A stretch of DNA of 64,000 nucleotides from Patulibacter americanus DSM 16676 (GTDB taxonomy: Bacteria; Actinomycetota; Thermoleophilia; Solirubrobacterales; Solirubrobacteraceae): contig NZ_ATUD01000012.1 of NCBI RefSeq assembly GCF_000420025.1, forward strand, positions 62,001 to 126,000. Reading direction: 5' to 3'. A program made the translations under genes and the position numbers. The notes beneath the pieces are model-generated. The model was not told the DNA's origin and did not search any database. It saw only the letters and a program-made list of their open reading frames with translations. Shown in pieces: positions 18,557 through 27,674 of the stretch (position 1 is the first letter of the stretch; the number at the start of each line of letters is the position of its first letter).

Positions 18557-18796
18557 ATGAGCACCCGACGCCCCCGACGCCGCGACGAAGACGCCCGCAA
18601 GGCTCGCCCCGACGACGACCGCCGCATGACCTACGACGAGCGCGACGAGGCCAAGCGGCTCTGGGCCGCCGGCAACACCGTCGCGGACATCGCGAAGAAG
18701 ATGGGCCGCACGGTCCAAGAGGTCTCCTTCGTCATGCACGACGCCCCGCCGGCCGAGGTGCGCACGATCGACCCGAGGACGGGGCGGCCGCGGTAG
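18557..18796 (+). CDS. Small helix-turn-helix protein
   Basis: 79 aa from ATG 18557. A very basic N-terminus (MSTRRPRRRDEDARKARP) is followed by a compact helical unit, YDERDEAKRLWAAGNTV, then ADIAKKMGRTVQEVSFVM. This matches the spacing of a trihelical HTH of the resolvase/sigma-region-4 type (the turn at AAGNTVADIA). It could be a DNA-binding protein acting alone or with the upstream 146-aa partner. It has the neighbours' codon use. The terminal DPRTGRPR tail is basic. Function inferred from fold only. Confidence 0.6.
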   Translation: MSTRRPRRRDEDARKARPDDDRRMTYDERDEAKRLWAAGNTVADIAKKMGRTVQEVSFVMHDAPPAEVRTIDPRTGRPR

Positions 18797-18989
18797 GGGG
18801 GAGCCCAGCGGGTTGGGACCACCGCCGTTGCAGGAACGTAGGGTCCCCGTCCCGGGGCGACGGAGACGGCTCAAGATCCCGGCTGTGGCGTAGCAGGCCA
18901 GCCGCCGCGAGCCCTTGTGTGTGGCGTCTGCGGCGAGTACGGTCGTGGCGCGCACGTCCCGCGCACCATTCTTCGCACCAGGAGTCCCA

Positions 18990-19577
18990 GTGAACATCTC
19001 GCTCAAGAGGCCGGTAGGTCTCTTGCTAACCGCCGGTCTTGTCATGGCCGCCCCGACAGCGGCGCATGCGTTCGTCGCAATCCCGGGGCCCGGCAACGAA
19101 ATCTCGTTGACGACCGGCGTGGGCAATGACTCCGTTTCCGTTTCGCGCGTCGCCGATGGCCGTCTGGCGGTCGACACGTTTGGGCAGGCGCTTGAGGGCC
19201 CTGCCCCCAGCGGGTGCACGAACGACGAGGACCTGCAACAGCTCTTGTGCCCGAGTGACACGCAGTTGGTCGTCATGCTTGGCGACGGGGACGACCAACT
19301 CGATGTCTCGTCGGACATTTCGGTCGTGGCGTTTGGTCAGGCCGGGAACGACATCATGCAGTCAGCACCAGTCACGGGCTCCCGGCTGGACGGAGGAGCC
19401 GGCAACGACCTGCTCACCGGAAACGGGGGTATTGACGTGTTGTCGGGTGGAACCGGGGACGATCAACTCGACGGCGGCGGAGGTGGGGACGTGCTCGACG
19501 GGGGGACGGTGCCGACCAGCTGCTCCCTGGCGTCGGTAGCAACGTGTCTAGCGCTGGGGCCGGGGATGACCAGGTAA
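18990..19577 (+). CDS. RTX-like calcium-binding repeat protein, N-terminal part (frameshifted)
   Basis: GTG 18990 has AGGAG at 18980-18984 and begins a clear signal peptide (LLLTAGLVMAAPTAAHA). The mature part enters glycine/aspartate nonapeptides of the haemolysin type (GGAGNDLLTG, GGTGDDQLDG, GGGGDVLDGG). At the six-G run 19500-19505 the reading leaves the repeat pattern and continues as TVPTSCSLASV to a stop at 19577. Reading one base back at that run gives DGADQLLPGV and joins the frame of the next entry without interruption. The two are therefore one gene of about 594 codons. The cause may be a lost G, a sequencing error, or -1 slippage. Confidence 0.75.
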   Translation: MNISLKRPVGLLLTAGLVMAAPTAAHAFVAIPGPGNEISLTTGVGNDSVSVSRVADGRLAVDTFGQALEGPAPSGCTNDEDLQQLLCPSDTQLVVMLGDGDDQLDVSSDISVVAFGQAGNDIMQSAPVTGSRLDGGAGNDLLTGNGGIDVLSGGTGDDQLDGGGGGDVLDGGTVPTSCSLASVATCLALGPGMTR

Positions 19578-20773
19578 CCGTCGAAGGCGACCAGGACCAG
19601 GTCGACGGCGGCGGCGGGAACGATCTCCTTCTTTCGACCGACGCCACCGGCGCAGCCACCCTGCGTGGAGGCGACGGAGACGACCAGATCCTCGGTACAC
19701 GACACGCCGACCGGTTGTTCGGCGGCGGCGGGCAGGACACGCTCCGCGGTGACGCTGGAGCAGACGGCCTGTCTGGTGGCGACGGGACGGACACCGTGAG
19801 TTACGCCGACCACGACCAGCGCGTCGTGGTGACCGTGGGCGGGGGCGCGGGAGATGGGGCAGCGGGAGAAGGCGACGACGTGGCCGGGGACGTTGAACGC
19901 GTTGACGGGACTACAGACGATGACCTCCTGGTGGCGGGCCCCGCGGGGACGGTGCTGAACGGGAGTGATGGAGACGATCGACTCTCCGCTTCGACGGGGA
20001 GCGACGTCCTGCTCGGGGCTGCGGGAAGGGACGTCCTTGACGCAGGACCTCAGGGCGGTCCCACAGTGTTCGACGGCGGGGCCGACGTCGACGAGCTGAC
20101 GTACGCGCAACGCACGTCGGCGACCACGATCGACGTCTCGTCCCGGCAATCGAACTCCGGGGCGGCAGGCGAAGGGGACCGAATCGCGGATGCGATCGAG
20201 AACGTCGTCGGGGGCACGGCCGGGGACCTCGTGATCGGGGCGATTGGCACCGCCCACCGGGTTGCTGCCGGGGGTGGAGACGACACGATCCGCGTGGACG
20301 ACCTCTCGCCCCAGGCGCCCGACGCCGGAGCGGACAGCGTTCGGTGCGACGCTGGCCGGGACACCGTGGTCGCCGACAGCTTCGACAGCATCGCGGTCGC
20401 CTGCGAACGTGTGACCGTGGGGTCGTACCTTCGCCGCCCCGAGATGATCTTCGCCACCCGGACGGCGGATCGCGTCGTCGTAGCGAAGAACGCGATGCGA
20501 TCGACGGTCCGTGTGGGCTGCGATGCCCAGACGGCGGGGTACTGCGCAACCACGGTGTTGCTACGTGACCCGGGGAAGAAGAACCGCAACTTCGCACGAA
20601 GGGTGATCCGGATCCAGGCCGGAAAGACCGTCACGGTTCGGGTTCCGACCATAGATCGTCGCCGCGCAAGGACGCTCGCGAAGAGGAAGAGCGTCTTGGT
20701 GGTCGTGGCTGCACGCGACGAGTTCGGTAAAGGATCCATCGCCAAGCGAACCGTCAAGATCAAGCGGGGCTGA
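19544..20773 (+). CDS. RTX-like calcium-binding repeat protein, C-terminal part
   Basis: This is the continuation of the gene beginning at 18990; its frame is already open from 19505, so the GTG at 19544 is probably not a true start. It holds further GGxGxDxL repeats (GGGGNDLLLS, GGDGDDQILG, GGGGQDTLRG, GGDGTDTVSY) and a spacer (GGAGDGAAGEGDDVAGDVE) repeated in altered form near SGAAGEGDRIADAIE. It ends in a basic beta module (RRVIRIQAGKTVTVRVP, ending KRTVKIKRG). Extracellular, Ca2+-binding by analogy. The next gene starts 3 bp after its stop. Confidence 0.75.
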   Translation: MSSAGAGDDQVTVEGDQDQVDGGGGNDLLLSTDATGAATLRGGDGDDQILGTRHADRLFGGGGQDTLRGDAGADGLSGGDGTDTVSYADHDQRVVVTVGGGAGDGAAGEGDDVAGDVERVDGTTDDDLLVAGPAGTVLNGSDGDDRLSASTGSDVLLGAAGRDVLDAGPQGGPTVFDGGADVDELTYAQRTSATTIDVSSRQSNSGAAGEGDRIADAIENVVGGTAGDLVIGAIGTAHRVAAGGGDDTIRVDDLSPQAPDAGADSVRCDAGRDTVVADSFDSIAVACERVTVGSYLRRPEMIFATRTADRVVVAKNAMRSTVRVGCDAQTAGYCATTVLLRDPGKKNRNFARRVIRIQAGKTVTVRVPTIDRRRARTLAKRKSVLVVVAARDEFGKGSIAKRTVKIKRG

Positions 20774-20776
20774 ACC

Positions 20777-23308
20777 ATGAAGATCTTGCCGCGATTCGCG
20801 CGGACTCTCCTGGCGGCTTCGGCGCTGCTCCTGGCCGGGCTCCCCGGGACGACGACGGCAGTCGCTAAGACGACTGAGCTCACGTACGATTTCACGGACC
20901 CGTCGTACGGCAGTGCCGGTTGGCAGGCACTCAACGACCCTCCGCGCCAGGAGGGGCAGCAGGGCCCATGGTACGAGTCGACGTTCACACCCGGCACCGG
21001 CCTCAGGATCGCTCCCCGGGGCAACGGGGGAGTCGCCTACAGCAACGCGCTCGGCGCTTGGTGGTGGTACGCGCCTCTCGGTGCGACCGTGAAGCGCGTC
21101 CGGGTCGAGCACCTCTCGGGCAAGGCCTTCGCTGGGCAGATCGGCAGGGTCTGGATGGCGTCCCTCGACCCGGATCCGCAACCGCGCTCGCCTTCGGTGC
21201 TGCGCGAAGTGATCGCGTCGGGTGCGACGTGGGATGACGAGAGCTACCTGTTCCAAACCCCCCCTGGTCAGACAGCGGGCGGGTTTGGCCTGTGGCTGTA
21301 CAGCCGTCCGTGCAGCGTCCTGGTCCCCGGTGACTGCAAGCCGGCCGATCCGGCCGACGGCGCCTACGTGCGGCTCGGCAAGGTCACGTTCACGATCGAT
21401 GATCCAAGCCGGCCCACGCTCGCGGTCAGCGGGGTGGATACCGGAACGCTATGGACGAACTCGCGGACCGTGGATCTCGGGGTCGTTGCGGAGGACAAGC
21501 AGACGGGGGTCGAGCAGATCTCCGCTGAAATTCGATCGCAGACGGGAACCAGAACATTGGATCTCGGGCGGTGGCAGGCAGATGCCAAGCACACGGTGCC
21601 GAGAGCGTACGCCACTCCACCGCTAGCGGAGCGGCAGTCGGTCGACCGCGTGTTCGGCATGGCAGAGGATGGCCGCACCACGTTGATCGTGCGCGCCAAG
21701 AACGGCGCCGGTCTCGCACAGACGACCCGGGCGACGGTGAGAGTCGACAGACGGGCGCCACAGATCGACTGGCCGTCGGCGGTCAGGCCCGGAGCCACGA
21801 TCCGGATTCGCGACACCGCCTCAGGGTTTAAGCGCAGCACCCTCTCGGTTGCCGGTGTGGACGTCCAGGGCTGTGCCGAGGGCCAGCGCTCGTGCGTCTT
21901 GCGAGTCCCGACCGAGGTTGCGCCGCGGTCGACGGTATCCGTGAGCGTCGAAGATCAGGCCGGGAACGTCGTGACGGCACAGCGCCGCACGCCCGCCGCA
22001 AGGAAGCCTAGGCCCGGACGCGGTGGCAGGGCACCCCTACCCGATCCCGGCCTGGATGTGGGTGTTCGGGGCGACGTGGAGCGTGTCGTTGTCATGGCGC
22101 GGCCTGACGGGATCCCTCTGACGCAGGACGTCGACGGCCCCGAGGTGGAGCCCCTGACGGTGGCTGAAGGCGTGCCGAGGAAGGGCGGGACGTTGTCCCT
22201 GCAGCCCAACATGGCGGATCCCGCCGTCGCGCAGTTTGTTCGGGAGCGCGACGGGCTGATCAACGTCGAAGTGATGGCATACGGCCGTCGAGGGATCACG
22301 ATGAGTAGCGCCTCGTGGTTCGTGAATCCCGACGGCAGCGTTGCGCGGACGAGAGCGCGGGGCGCCGGAGACCTGGGGATCCCGCCGTCGAGACCCCTAA
22401 AATCTCGACCGGTGCTGCCTGGCGGCATCCCGGTCAAGGACGAGTGGATTGCTCCGAAGGTGCAGCTCGACCTCCGGGCCGCGTCGCCGACCATGGTGCC
22501 CGTAACGGCGGCGCCGGGTTCGTCCCGAGCTGCTGGCAATCCGCCGCCGCCCGATATCTCCGGGAAGAGCAGCTTCTGCTCTTCTGACGGAAATACGCCC
22601 GACCGCGTCACGGATCGGAAGGTGAAGCCGGTGCTCCCTAGAGCGCCTGGCCGGCGGGACCGGGCGTACATCGAAGTCAACGTGGCCGAGGCACAGACGA
22701 CGCGGGGCGTGAAGTTCGATCTGACGCTTTCCGAGCGCAACGTCACCACGACAGGGTCCGCGATCACGTTCGGCGGGGGCCCTGTGAGGACCGGCAGGAA
22801 GGTCACGGTTCGAGGCTCGAGCGAGTTCGGTGCCAGCCGGACGTTCGGCGGCCGCGCTCGACACCAGATCTACGTGCGCATCTACCTCACGGAATACCGG
22901 TGGATCTACACGTGCGAGACGGGCGAGACGTACAAGGTCAACTCGATCGAGCCTACGACGTGGGAAGGGAAGAGCCGCTCGAGGCCGTTGTCGCTCGTCC
23001 GATGCGGTAAGCAGAGGCTCCGGGACGGCAAGGCCGTCTTGTTCATGGCGGGGGAGGAGAAGCTCAAATCCACGATCGACTCCTCGTTCACAAGGGGCGG
23101 GGATTCGTCTCTCGAGTGGGAGGGCCTCGCAGTCGCGTTCGAGAATGAGGTGACTTGGGGCAAGGGTAAGTCGCAAACGATGACCTTCGGCCGCAACGAC
23201 GAGGGTAAGAACTACCTTGTCTGCTGGCCCGGAGGCGGAGAGAGAATCTCAGAGCAGAGCACCTGGTGGGCGACGGGCACCACCCTCGACGAGGATTCGA
23301 GGCCCTGA
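20777..23308 (+). CDS. Large secreted protein, lectin-like N-terminus and Ig-like domains
   Basis: 843 aa, starting MKILPRFARTLLAASALLLA with a signal peptide cut near AVAK. Residues about 30-205 look like a jelly-roll or concanavalin-like fold (YDFTDPSYGSAGWQAL, WYESTFTPGTGLRIAP). Residues about 215-420 contain two Ig/Big-like repeats (TLAVSGVDTGTLWTNS; RAPQIDWPSAVRPG). The remaining 400 aa are novel to me, with a possible disulphide (SSFCSSDGN) and a late beta region (YVRIYLTEYRWIYTCE). It is translationally close to the RTX-like gene before it and the 188-aa gene after it. More A/T third positions than the core suggest acquisition. Confidence 0.7.
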   Translation: MKILPRFARTLLAASALLLAGLPGTTTAVAKTTELTYDFTDPSYGSAGWQALNDPPRQEGQQGPWYESTFTPGTGLRIAPRGNGGVAYSNALGAWWWYAPLGATVKRVRVEHLSGKAFAGQIGRVWMASLDPDPQPRSPSVLREVIASGATWDDESYLFQTPPGQTAGGFGLWLYSRPCSVLVPGDCKPADPADGAYVRLGKVTFTIDDPSRPTLAVSGVDTGTLWTNSRTVDLGVVAEDKQTGVEQISAEIRSQTGTRTLDLGRWQADAKHTVPRAYATPPLAERQSVDRVFGMAEDGRTTLIVRAKNGAGLAQTTRATVRVDRRAPQIDWPSAVRPGATIRIRDTASGFKRSTLSVAGVDVQGCAEGQRSCVLRVPTEVAPRSTVSVSVEDQAGNVVTAQRRTPAARKPRPGRGGRAPLPDPGLDVGVRGDVERVVVMARPDGIPLTQDVDGPEVEPLTVAEGVPRKGGTLSLQPNMADPAVAQFVRERDGLINVEVMAYGRRGITMSSASWFVNPDGSVARTRARGAGDLGIPPSRPLKSRPVLPGGIPVKDEWIAPKVQLDLRAASPTMVPVTAAPGSSRAAGNPPPPDISGKSSFCSSDGNTPDRVTDRKVKPVLPRAPGRRDRAYIEVNVAEAQTTRGVKFDLTLSERNVTTTGSAITFGGGPVRTGRKVTVRGSSEFGASRTFGGRARHQIYVRIYLTEYRWIYTCETGETYKVNSIEPTTWEGKSRSRPLSLVRCGKQRLRDGKAVLFMAGEEKLKSTIDSSFTRGGDSSLEWEGLAVAFENEVTWGKGKSQTMTFGRNDEGKNYLVCWPGGGERISEQSTWWATGTTLDEDSRP

Positions 23309-23313
23309 TCCAC

Positions 23314-23880
23314 GTGCCGACCCGCCGTGCGAGCTACGTTCTGGCATTTGCGGCGCTCGTGGCGGCCGTCGCCGCTGGGGGTCTGTGGGTGCTTGTCGCG
23401 GATCGGGGGCGGTCGGTTGAACTTCGTATCGGCGCCGTGGCGGAAGTCGATCCGCGAATCCCGACCGGCGTGCGGGTGACCGTTCTAGATCGCTCGACGG
23501 TGCGCATAGCGTTCGGGTCGCGTCAGCAGCCGGCTGTCCCATCATCGCCCGGATTGACGATGTGGGATGCGCAGACCCGGGTCTCGGTTGCTGGGCTTCC
23601 GAAGGGCACGAAGTGTGGCTCTGATGAAAGTGACCTGTACGTCGGCCTGCTTCGTTGGTGGCGGGGCCGGGACAAGCAGAACCGCATTCGCCCGCCCGTC
23701 GACTTGATCACCACGTCGGACGCGAGACCGGCGCGGCGCCGCGTGAACGTGGCGAACGGCGCCTATGTCGACATCAAGCTGAACCGCGACGTCGAGGACG
23801 ATGTGTGCGTCGGGGTCTCGGGGTACGTCGGCAACGGAGCCACGGGGTTCGGCGCGAGCACGCAGTACCGACGGTTCTGA
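23314..23880 (+). CDS. Small exported or membrane-anchored protein
   Basis: 188 aa from GTG 23314, 5 bp after the previous stop. An N-terminal hydrophobic segment (YVLAFAALVAAVAAGGLWVLV, residues about 8-28) is a signal anchor. The rest is a beta-rich domain (VRVTVLDRSTVRIAFGS; RVSVAGLPKGTKCG; VANGAYVDIKLNRDVEDDVCVGVSGY) with two cysteines. Family unknown. As third member of the 18990-23880 cassette it may help display or export the two large proteins. The region after it to 24045 shows no gene. Confidence 0.6.
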   Translation: MPTRRASYVLAFAALVAAVAAGGLWVLVADRGRSVELRIGAVAEVDPRIPTGVRVTVLDRSTVRIAFGSRQQPAVPSSPGLTMWDAQTRVSVAGLPKGTKCGSDESDLYVGLLRWWRGRDKQNRIRPPVDLITTSDARPARRRVNVANGAYVDIKLNRDVEDDVCVGVSGYVGNGATGFGASTQYRRF

Positions 23881-24045
23881 ACCGACTACGGCAGCGGCGG
23901 GCCGGCTCGGGCTGCGGGCTCGCCCGCCTACGAATCCTCATCGTTCCCGGCTCTGAAGGCCAGCGCAGCCCACCTCTGATCTGGTGACGGACGGGTGTGG
24001 GTGGCGTTGCGGGCGACCGCGCACACCGTCGTGCATCCGAGACCA

Positions 24046-24073
24046 CGAAGGGCCCGCTCTCGCGGGCCCTTCG
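24046..24073 (-). terminator. Hairpin terminator after tRNA-Pro
   Basis: CGAAGGGCCCGC (24046-24057) pairs with GCGGGCCCTTCG (24062-24073) around TCTC: a 12-bp perfect stem 9 bp past the tRNA 3' end. Confidence 0.8.
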
Positions 24074-24081
24074 TTCCTCAG

Positions 24082-24155
24082 TCGGGGAGACAGGATTTGA
24101 ACCTGCGACCGCCCGGCCCCCAGCCGGGTGCGCTACCAGACTGCGCCACTCCCCG
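24082..24155 (-). tRNA. trnP: tRNA-Pro (anticodon GGG)
   Basis: 74 nt on the minus strand. The acceptor CGGGGAG pairs with CTCCCCG; discriminator A at 24082. The anticodon stem is CCCGG/CCGGG with loop CTGGGGG; anticodon GGG at 24119-24121. The T loop is TTCAAAT. CCA is not encoded. A TAGTCT -10-like hexamer lies at 24167-24172. Confidence 0.95.
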
Positions 24156-24302
24156 AGGACACAGAAGACTAGCTCAGAGGGGGCCGATCGCGGCGTGCGG
24201 GTCCCGGGGCAGGGTCTGTCGAGCGTCGCCCGGTGCTTTTCTACCGGCGTTCACAAAGTCTCCACCACGAGCGCACCGGGGTCGCCGATACTCAGGGGCC
24301 GC

Positions 24303-25976
24303 ATGGGTACCTCCGCTGTCCGCACCACCCGCCGCACCATCGTCGTCGGCGCCGGCGCCGTCGCTGCCGGGGTGGCGCTCAGCACGCCGGCCCACGCGCG
24401 GCTGCTCACCGGCACGCGCGGCGTCGGGCCGGGAGCGTTCCTCGACGGCGTCGCCTCGGGCGAGCCGACGCCGGACGCGGTCACGTTCTGGGGCCGCATG
24501 ACGACCGACCGTCCACGCACCGGCGCGCGGCTGCTCGTGTCGTCGGATCCCGACCTCCGCACGATCGTGGCGACGGTGCTCGTTCCGACCTCGTCCGGGG
24601 TCGACCACACGCTGAAGGCCCGCGTTCCCGGCCTGCGGCCCGACACGCACTACTGGTACGTGTGGCAGTCCCGGGACGGCATGTCGCCGATCGGCCGCAC
24701 GAAGACCGCGCCCGATCCGCAGAGCGACAAGGAGATCGCGGTCGGCTACTCGAGCTGCCAGCGGCTGACCGCCGGGTTCTTCAACGCGCACAAGGACGCG
24801 GCCGCACACGACCTGGATCTCTACGCGTTCCTCGGCGACTACACCTACGAGTACGCCGCGGCGCGCGACACCGGCGGCGCGGCCGACGAGCTGACGACGA
24901 ACGACATCACGAGCTACCGCGCGAAGCTGCGCTTCTACCGCTCCGACCCGCACCTGCGCGAGCTCCACCGCCTGCACCCGACGGTCCACGTGTGGGACGA
25001 CCACGAGGTCGCCGACAACTACACCGACGGCGAGGAGCCGCTGTCGGCGATGCAGCGCGCCGCGGGCTACCGCGCGAGCTTCGAGTGGCACCCGCGGCTC
25101 TCCGTCCCCGGGGACCGCTACCGGCTCTACCGCAACTGGCGCCTGGGCAAGCACGCGGAGATGTTCATGCTCGACCAGCGTCAGTACCGGACGACGGGCG
25201 ACCCCGGCCAGGCGTTCCTCGGCCGCGCGCAGCTCGACTGGGTCAAGGCGGGGCTCTCGAACAGCGGGGCGAGCTGGAAGCTCCTCGGCAACCCGGCGAT
25301 GATCGCCCTGCTGGGGTTCAACGGCCCCCTCGGCGGCCAGACCCTGAACACGGACCAGTGGGACGGCTACGTCGCCGAGCGCAACGAGCTCCTGGGCCAC
25401 ATCGGCTCCGGCATCAACGATGTCTCGTTCCTGACGGGCGACATCCACATCTTCTTCGCCAACCAGCTGACGGTGGACGGCACGACGACCGGGAAGGAGG
25501 TCGCCACGGAGTTCGTCGGCGGCTCCGTCACGTCGTCCGGCATCCCCGAGGTCATCGAGCTGCTCGGCAACACGGTGGTCAATCTGATCAACCCGCAGTT
25601 CCGCTACGTGCAGGGCGCGCGCCACGGCTGGTCGATCGTGCGTGCGAACGAAAAGCAGATGCGGGTGGAGTACCGGGCGTCGGACATCACGAAGCAGGGC
25701 GACGCCTGCACGACGATCGCGGCGTTCGTGCAGCAGCGGGGCGCGAACAGCTTCGTCCAAGAGGCCGGCGTGCTCGGCGGCGACCAGCGCGTGACGCGCG
25801 CGGGGGAGCCCGCGGAGCGGCCGGCGAAGGCCGGCACCGCGCTGGCCAAGCGGCGCATCGCCGAGGAGCGGATCGCCACGGCAGGGCCGGCCCGCCGTGC
25901 GCGTCTGGCCGAGCAGCAGGCCACCGTCCGCACGACGCACGACGACCGAATCCGCGACCGGCGGAGGGCCGGCTGA
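24303..25976 (+). CDS. phoD: Alkaline phosphatase D (PhoD-like), Tat-exported
   Basis: An extracellular metallophosphatase/phosphodiesterase for phosphate scavenging. I start at ATG 24303, which gives a Tat-like leader (TTRRTIVVGAGAVAAG, cut near AHA). An N-terminal Fn3-like domain (about 35-130; LPDTHYWYVWQS type) precedes the catalytic domain with GDYTYEY, WDDHEVADNYTDG and the late SFLTGDIHIFF, the iron/calcium ligand motifs of PhoD. At 557 aa it is family length. A Lys/Arg-rich tail (about 60 aa) is extra. The stop TGA shares a base with the next ATG, so the following exported protein is co-translated. Confidence 0.93.
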   Translation: MGTSAVRTTRRTIVVGAGAVAAGVALSTPAHARLLTGTRGVGPGAFLDGVASGEPTPDAVTFWGRMTTDRPRTGARLLVSSDPDLRTIVATVLVPTSSGVDHTLKARVPGLRPDTHYWYVWQSRDGMSPIGRTKTAPDPQSDKEIAVGYSSCQRLTAGFFNAHKDAAAHDLDLYAFLGDYTYEYAAARDTGGAADELTTNDITSYRAKLRFYRSDPHLRELHRLHPTVHVWDDHEVADNYTDGEEPLSAMQRAAGYRASFEWHPRLSVPGDRYRLYRNWRLGKHAEMFMLDQRQYRTTGDPGQAFLGRAQLDWVKAGLSNSGASWKLLGNPAMIALLGFNGPLGGQTLNTDQWDGYVAERNELLGHIGSGINDVSFLTGDIHIFFANQLTVDGTTTGKEVATEFVGGSVTSSGIPEVIELLGNTVVNLINPQFRYVQGARHGWSIVRANEKQMRVEYRASDITKQGDACTTIAAFVQQRGANSFVQEAGVLGGDQRVTRAGEPAERPAKAGTALAKRRIAEERIATAGPARRARLAEQQATVRTTHDDRIRDRRRAG

Positions 25977-27649
25977 TGCGCCCGCTCCGTTCCGTCGCCG
26001 CGGGCCGCTGTGCCGCCGACCGCCTTGCCTCCGACCGCCCCACCGGCGGTCGGACGACGACCCGTCGCACGGCCGTCGTCGCGCTCTCCACGCTGACCGC
26101 GGCCCTCGCGGCGGCGGCACCGGCCCTCGCGGCCCCGCCCGCCTACGACATGCCCTCCGGCGCGCTGCCCTTCGTGGCCGTCGAGGCGGAGAACCCGCCG
26201 AACCCGACGGACCGCGAGGCCGTCACCGACCTTTCCGCCGCGACGGCTGACGCCGGCGTGCCGCGCTGCCTGGGCGCCACGAGCTTCACCCGCACGGGCT
26301 GGGCGTGGGTCGCTCCCGAGGCGCGCCCGCGCGTCATCCGCGTCTCCGCCACGCCGGCCTCGACGAACGCGGGCAACGTCCCGACCGCCGTCCCCGACCT
26401 CGCGCTCTTCGTGCAGCCCGTGGGCGGCACGCCGCAGACGGCCCAGGTCACGGAGCCGCAGCTCTGCGACGGACGCGAGGTCTTCGGCGACACCGGGCGC
26501 GGCGAGGTCTCGCCCGATGTCACCGCCGTCCTGCCCGCCGGCCGACCCGCGCTCGTGCAGGTGGGCGGGCGCGACGGCGACCCGTTCGGCGCCGTCGTCG
26601 CCAGCCTGACCGCGACGCCGGCCGATGCGCTGCCGTCCCCGGCCGGCGACGACCCGGAGGGCGCACCGACCCTCACGCCGTCGAGCACCACGGACGTCTC
26701 TCTCGCCGGGGCGACCCTGGGCCCGGGCGACCCCGCTCAGCCCGCCTGCCAGGCGCCGGCCACGGTCTGGCGCCGCCTGCAGGTGCCGGCCGCGGGGTCC
26801 TGGAACGTGACGGCCGACGGCGCCGCCCGCACGCTGACCGCGTTCGGCGATCCCGTCACGGGCGACAGCGCGCAGAGCTGCGCCGACACCGGCGACGGCG
26901 ACGGCCTGGGGCTGACCGTCCGCGCGACCGGCCCGGGCACCGTCTGGCTGCGCCTCGGCGTCGACCGGCCGCTCGCCGGGGCCACCTCGCGGCTGGCCGT
27001 GAGCGCGGCGCTGCCGGTGACGGGCACGCCGCGGCCCGAGCCCGCGAAGCAGCTGACGGCCGCCGACGCGCTGCTGCAGTGCACGACCCACAAGCTCCTG
27101 ATCACGAACGCCCGCACGCGCGGTCGCTCGAAGGTGCGCCTCGACGGCGTCGCGGGCACCCGCTACGCGGGGCGCAAGATCGCGCTGCGGCTCGTGGGCC
27201 GCAAGAAGGCCGTCGCCTCGGTGCGCGTGGGCAAGCGGGGGACGTTCGCCCGCACGTTCTCCGTCGCGAAGGCCGGGCGGCGGGCCGGCTCGCGCTACTA
27301 CGCGACGATGGGCCGCGTGAAGGCCTCGAGCGTGCGGCTGCGTCCGCGCTTCGCGGTCACGAGCGTCGGGCGCGCCGGCTCGACCCGCGTCGTGCTCCGC
27401 GGCCGACTCTCGAAGCCGCTGGCCGCCACCCGCGCGGTGCGGGTCCAGACCGCCACGTGCACGAAGGGCCGGGCGACGTGGAAGACGGTGCGCACGGTCA
27501 AGCGCAGCCGCACGGGCGCGGTGTCCGCGCGGATCGCCCGCCCGAAGGGGCAGCGGGTCGTGGTCGTCCGCGCGACGGGCCGCGTGCGCAAGACGGCCCG
27601 CGGCCGCACGGTCTCGGCCACGACGCTGATGCAGGTCGTCGGCTTCTGA
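25976..27649 (+). CDS. Exported protein with basic beta-sandwich tail
   Basis: 557 aa from ATG 25976, overlapping the phoD stop as TGATG. A long leader contains TTTRRTAVVALSTLTAALAA, cut near ALAA, so a Tat or Sec signal. Residues about 60-350 are a low-complexity beta region with cysteines at DAGVPRCLG, EPQLCDG, QPACQA and AQSCAD. Residues about 370-557 form two Arg/Lys-rich Ig-like repeats (KVRLDGVAGTRYAGRKIALR; FAVTSVGRAGSTRVVLRGRL). No catalytic motif. The coupling to phoD suggests a surface partner or simply shared regulation under phosphate limitation, which is inference. Confidence 0.7.
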   Translation: MRPLRSVAAGRCAADRLASDRPTGGRTTTRRTAVVALSTLTAALAAAAPALAAPPAYDMPSGALPFVAVEAENPPNPTDREAVTDLSAATADAGVPRCLGATSFTRTGWAWVAPEARPRVIRVSATPASTNAGNVPTAVPDLALFVQPVGGTPQTAQVTEPQLCDGREVFGDTGRGEVSPDVTAVLPAGRPALVQVGGRDGDPFGAVVASLTATPADALPSPAGDDPEGAPTLTPSSTTDVSLAGATLGPGDPAQPACQAPATVWRRLQVPAAGSWNVTADGAARTLTAFGDPVTGDSAQSCADTGDGDGLGLTVRATGPGTVWLRLGVDRPLAGATSRLAVSAALPVTGTPRPEPAKQLTAADALLQCTTHKLLITNARTRGRSKVRLDGVAGTRYAGRKIALRLVGRKKAVASVRVGKRGTFARTFSVAKAGRRAGSRYYATMGRVKASSVRLRPRFAVTSVGRAGSTRVVLRGRLSKPLAATRAVRVQTATCTKGRATWKTVRTVKRSRTGAVSARIARPKGQRVVVVRATGRVRKTARGRTVSATTLMQVVGF

Positions 27650-27674
27650 GCCGACGGCCGGCGCGCTCCGCCGT

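Noticed and set aside
14114-18796. A 1560-codon open frame on the plus strand, antisense to pheA, the K+ channel and the second chemoreceptor
   Set aside because: It is the mirror of minus-strand genes in very GC-rich DNA; its translation is low-complexity and only the last 79 codons (from 18557) look like a real protein.
18841-18900. Possible left copy of the tRNA-Pro 3' end bordering the RTX cassette
   Set aside because: CGGGG.GACGGAGAC has only loose likeness to the tRNA end; no run of matches comparable with the tRNA-Leu repeats.
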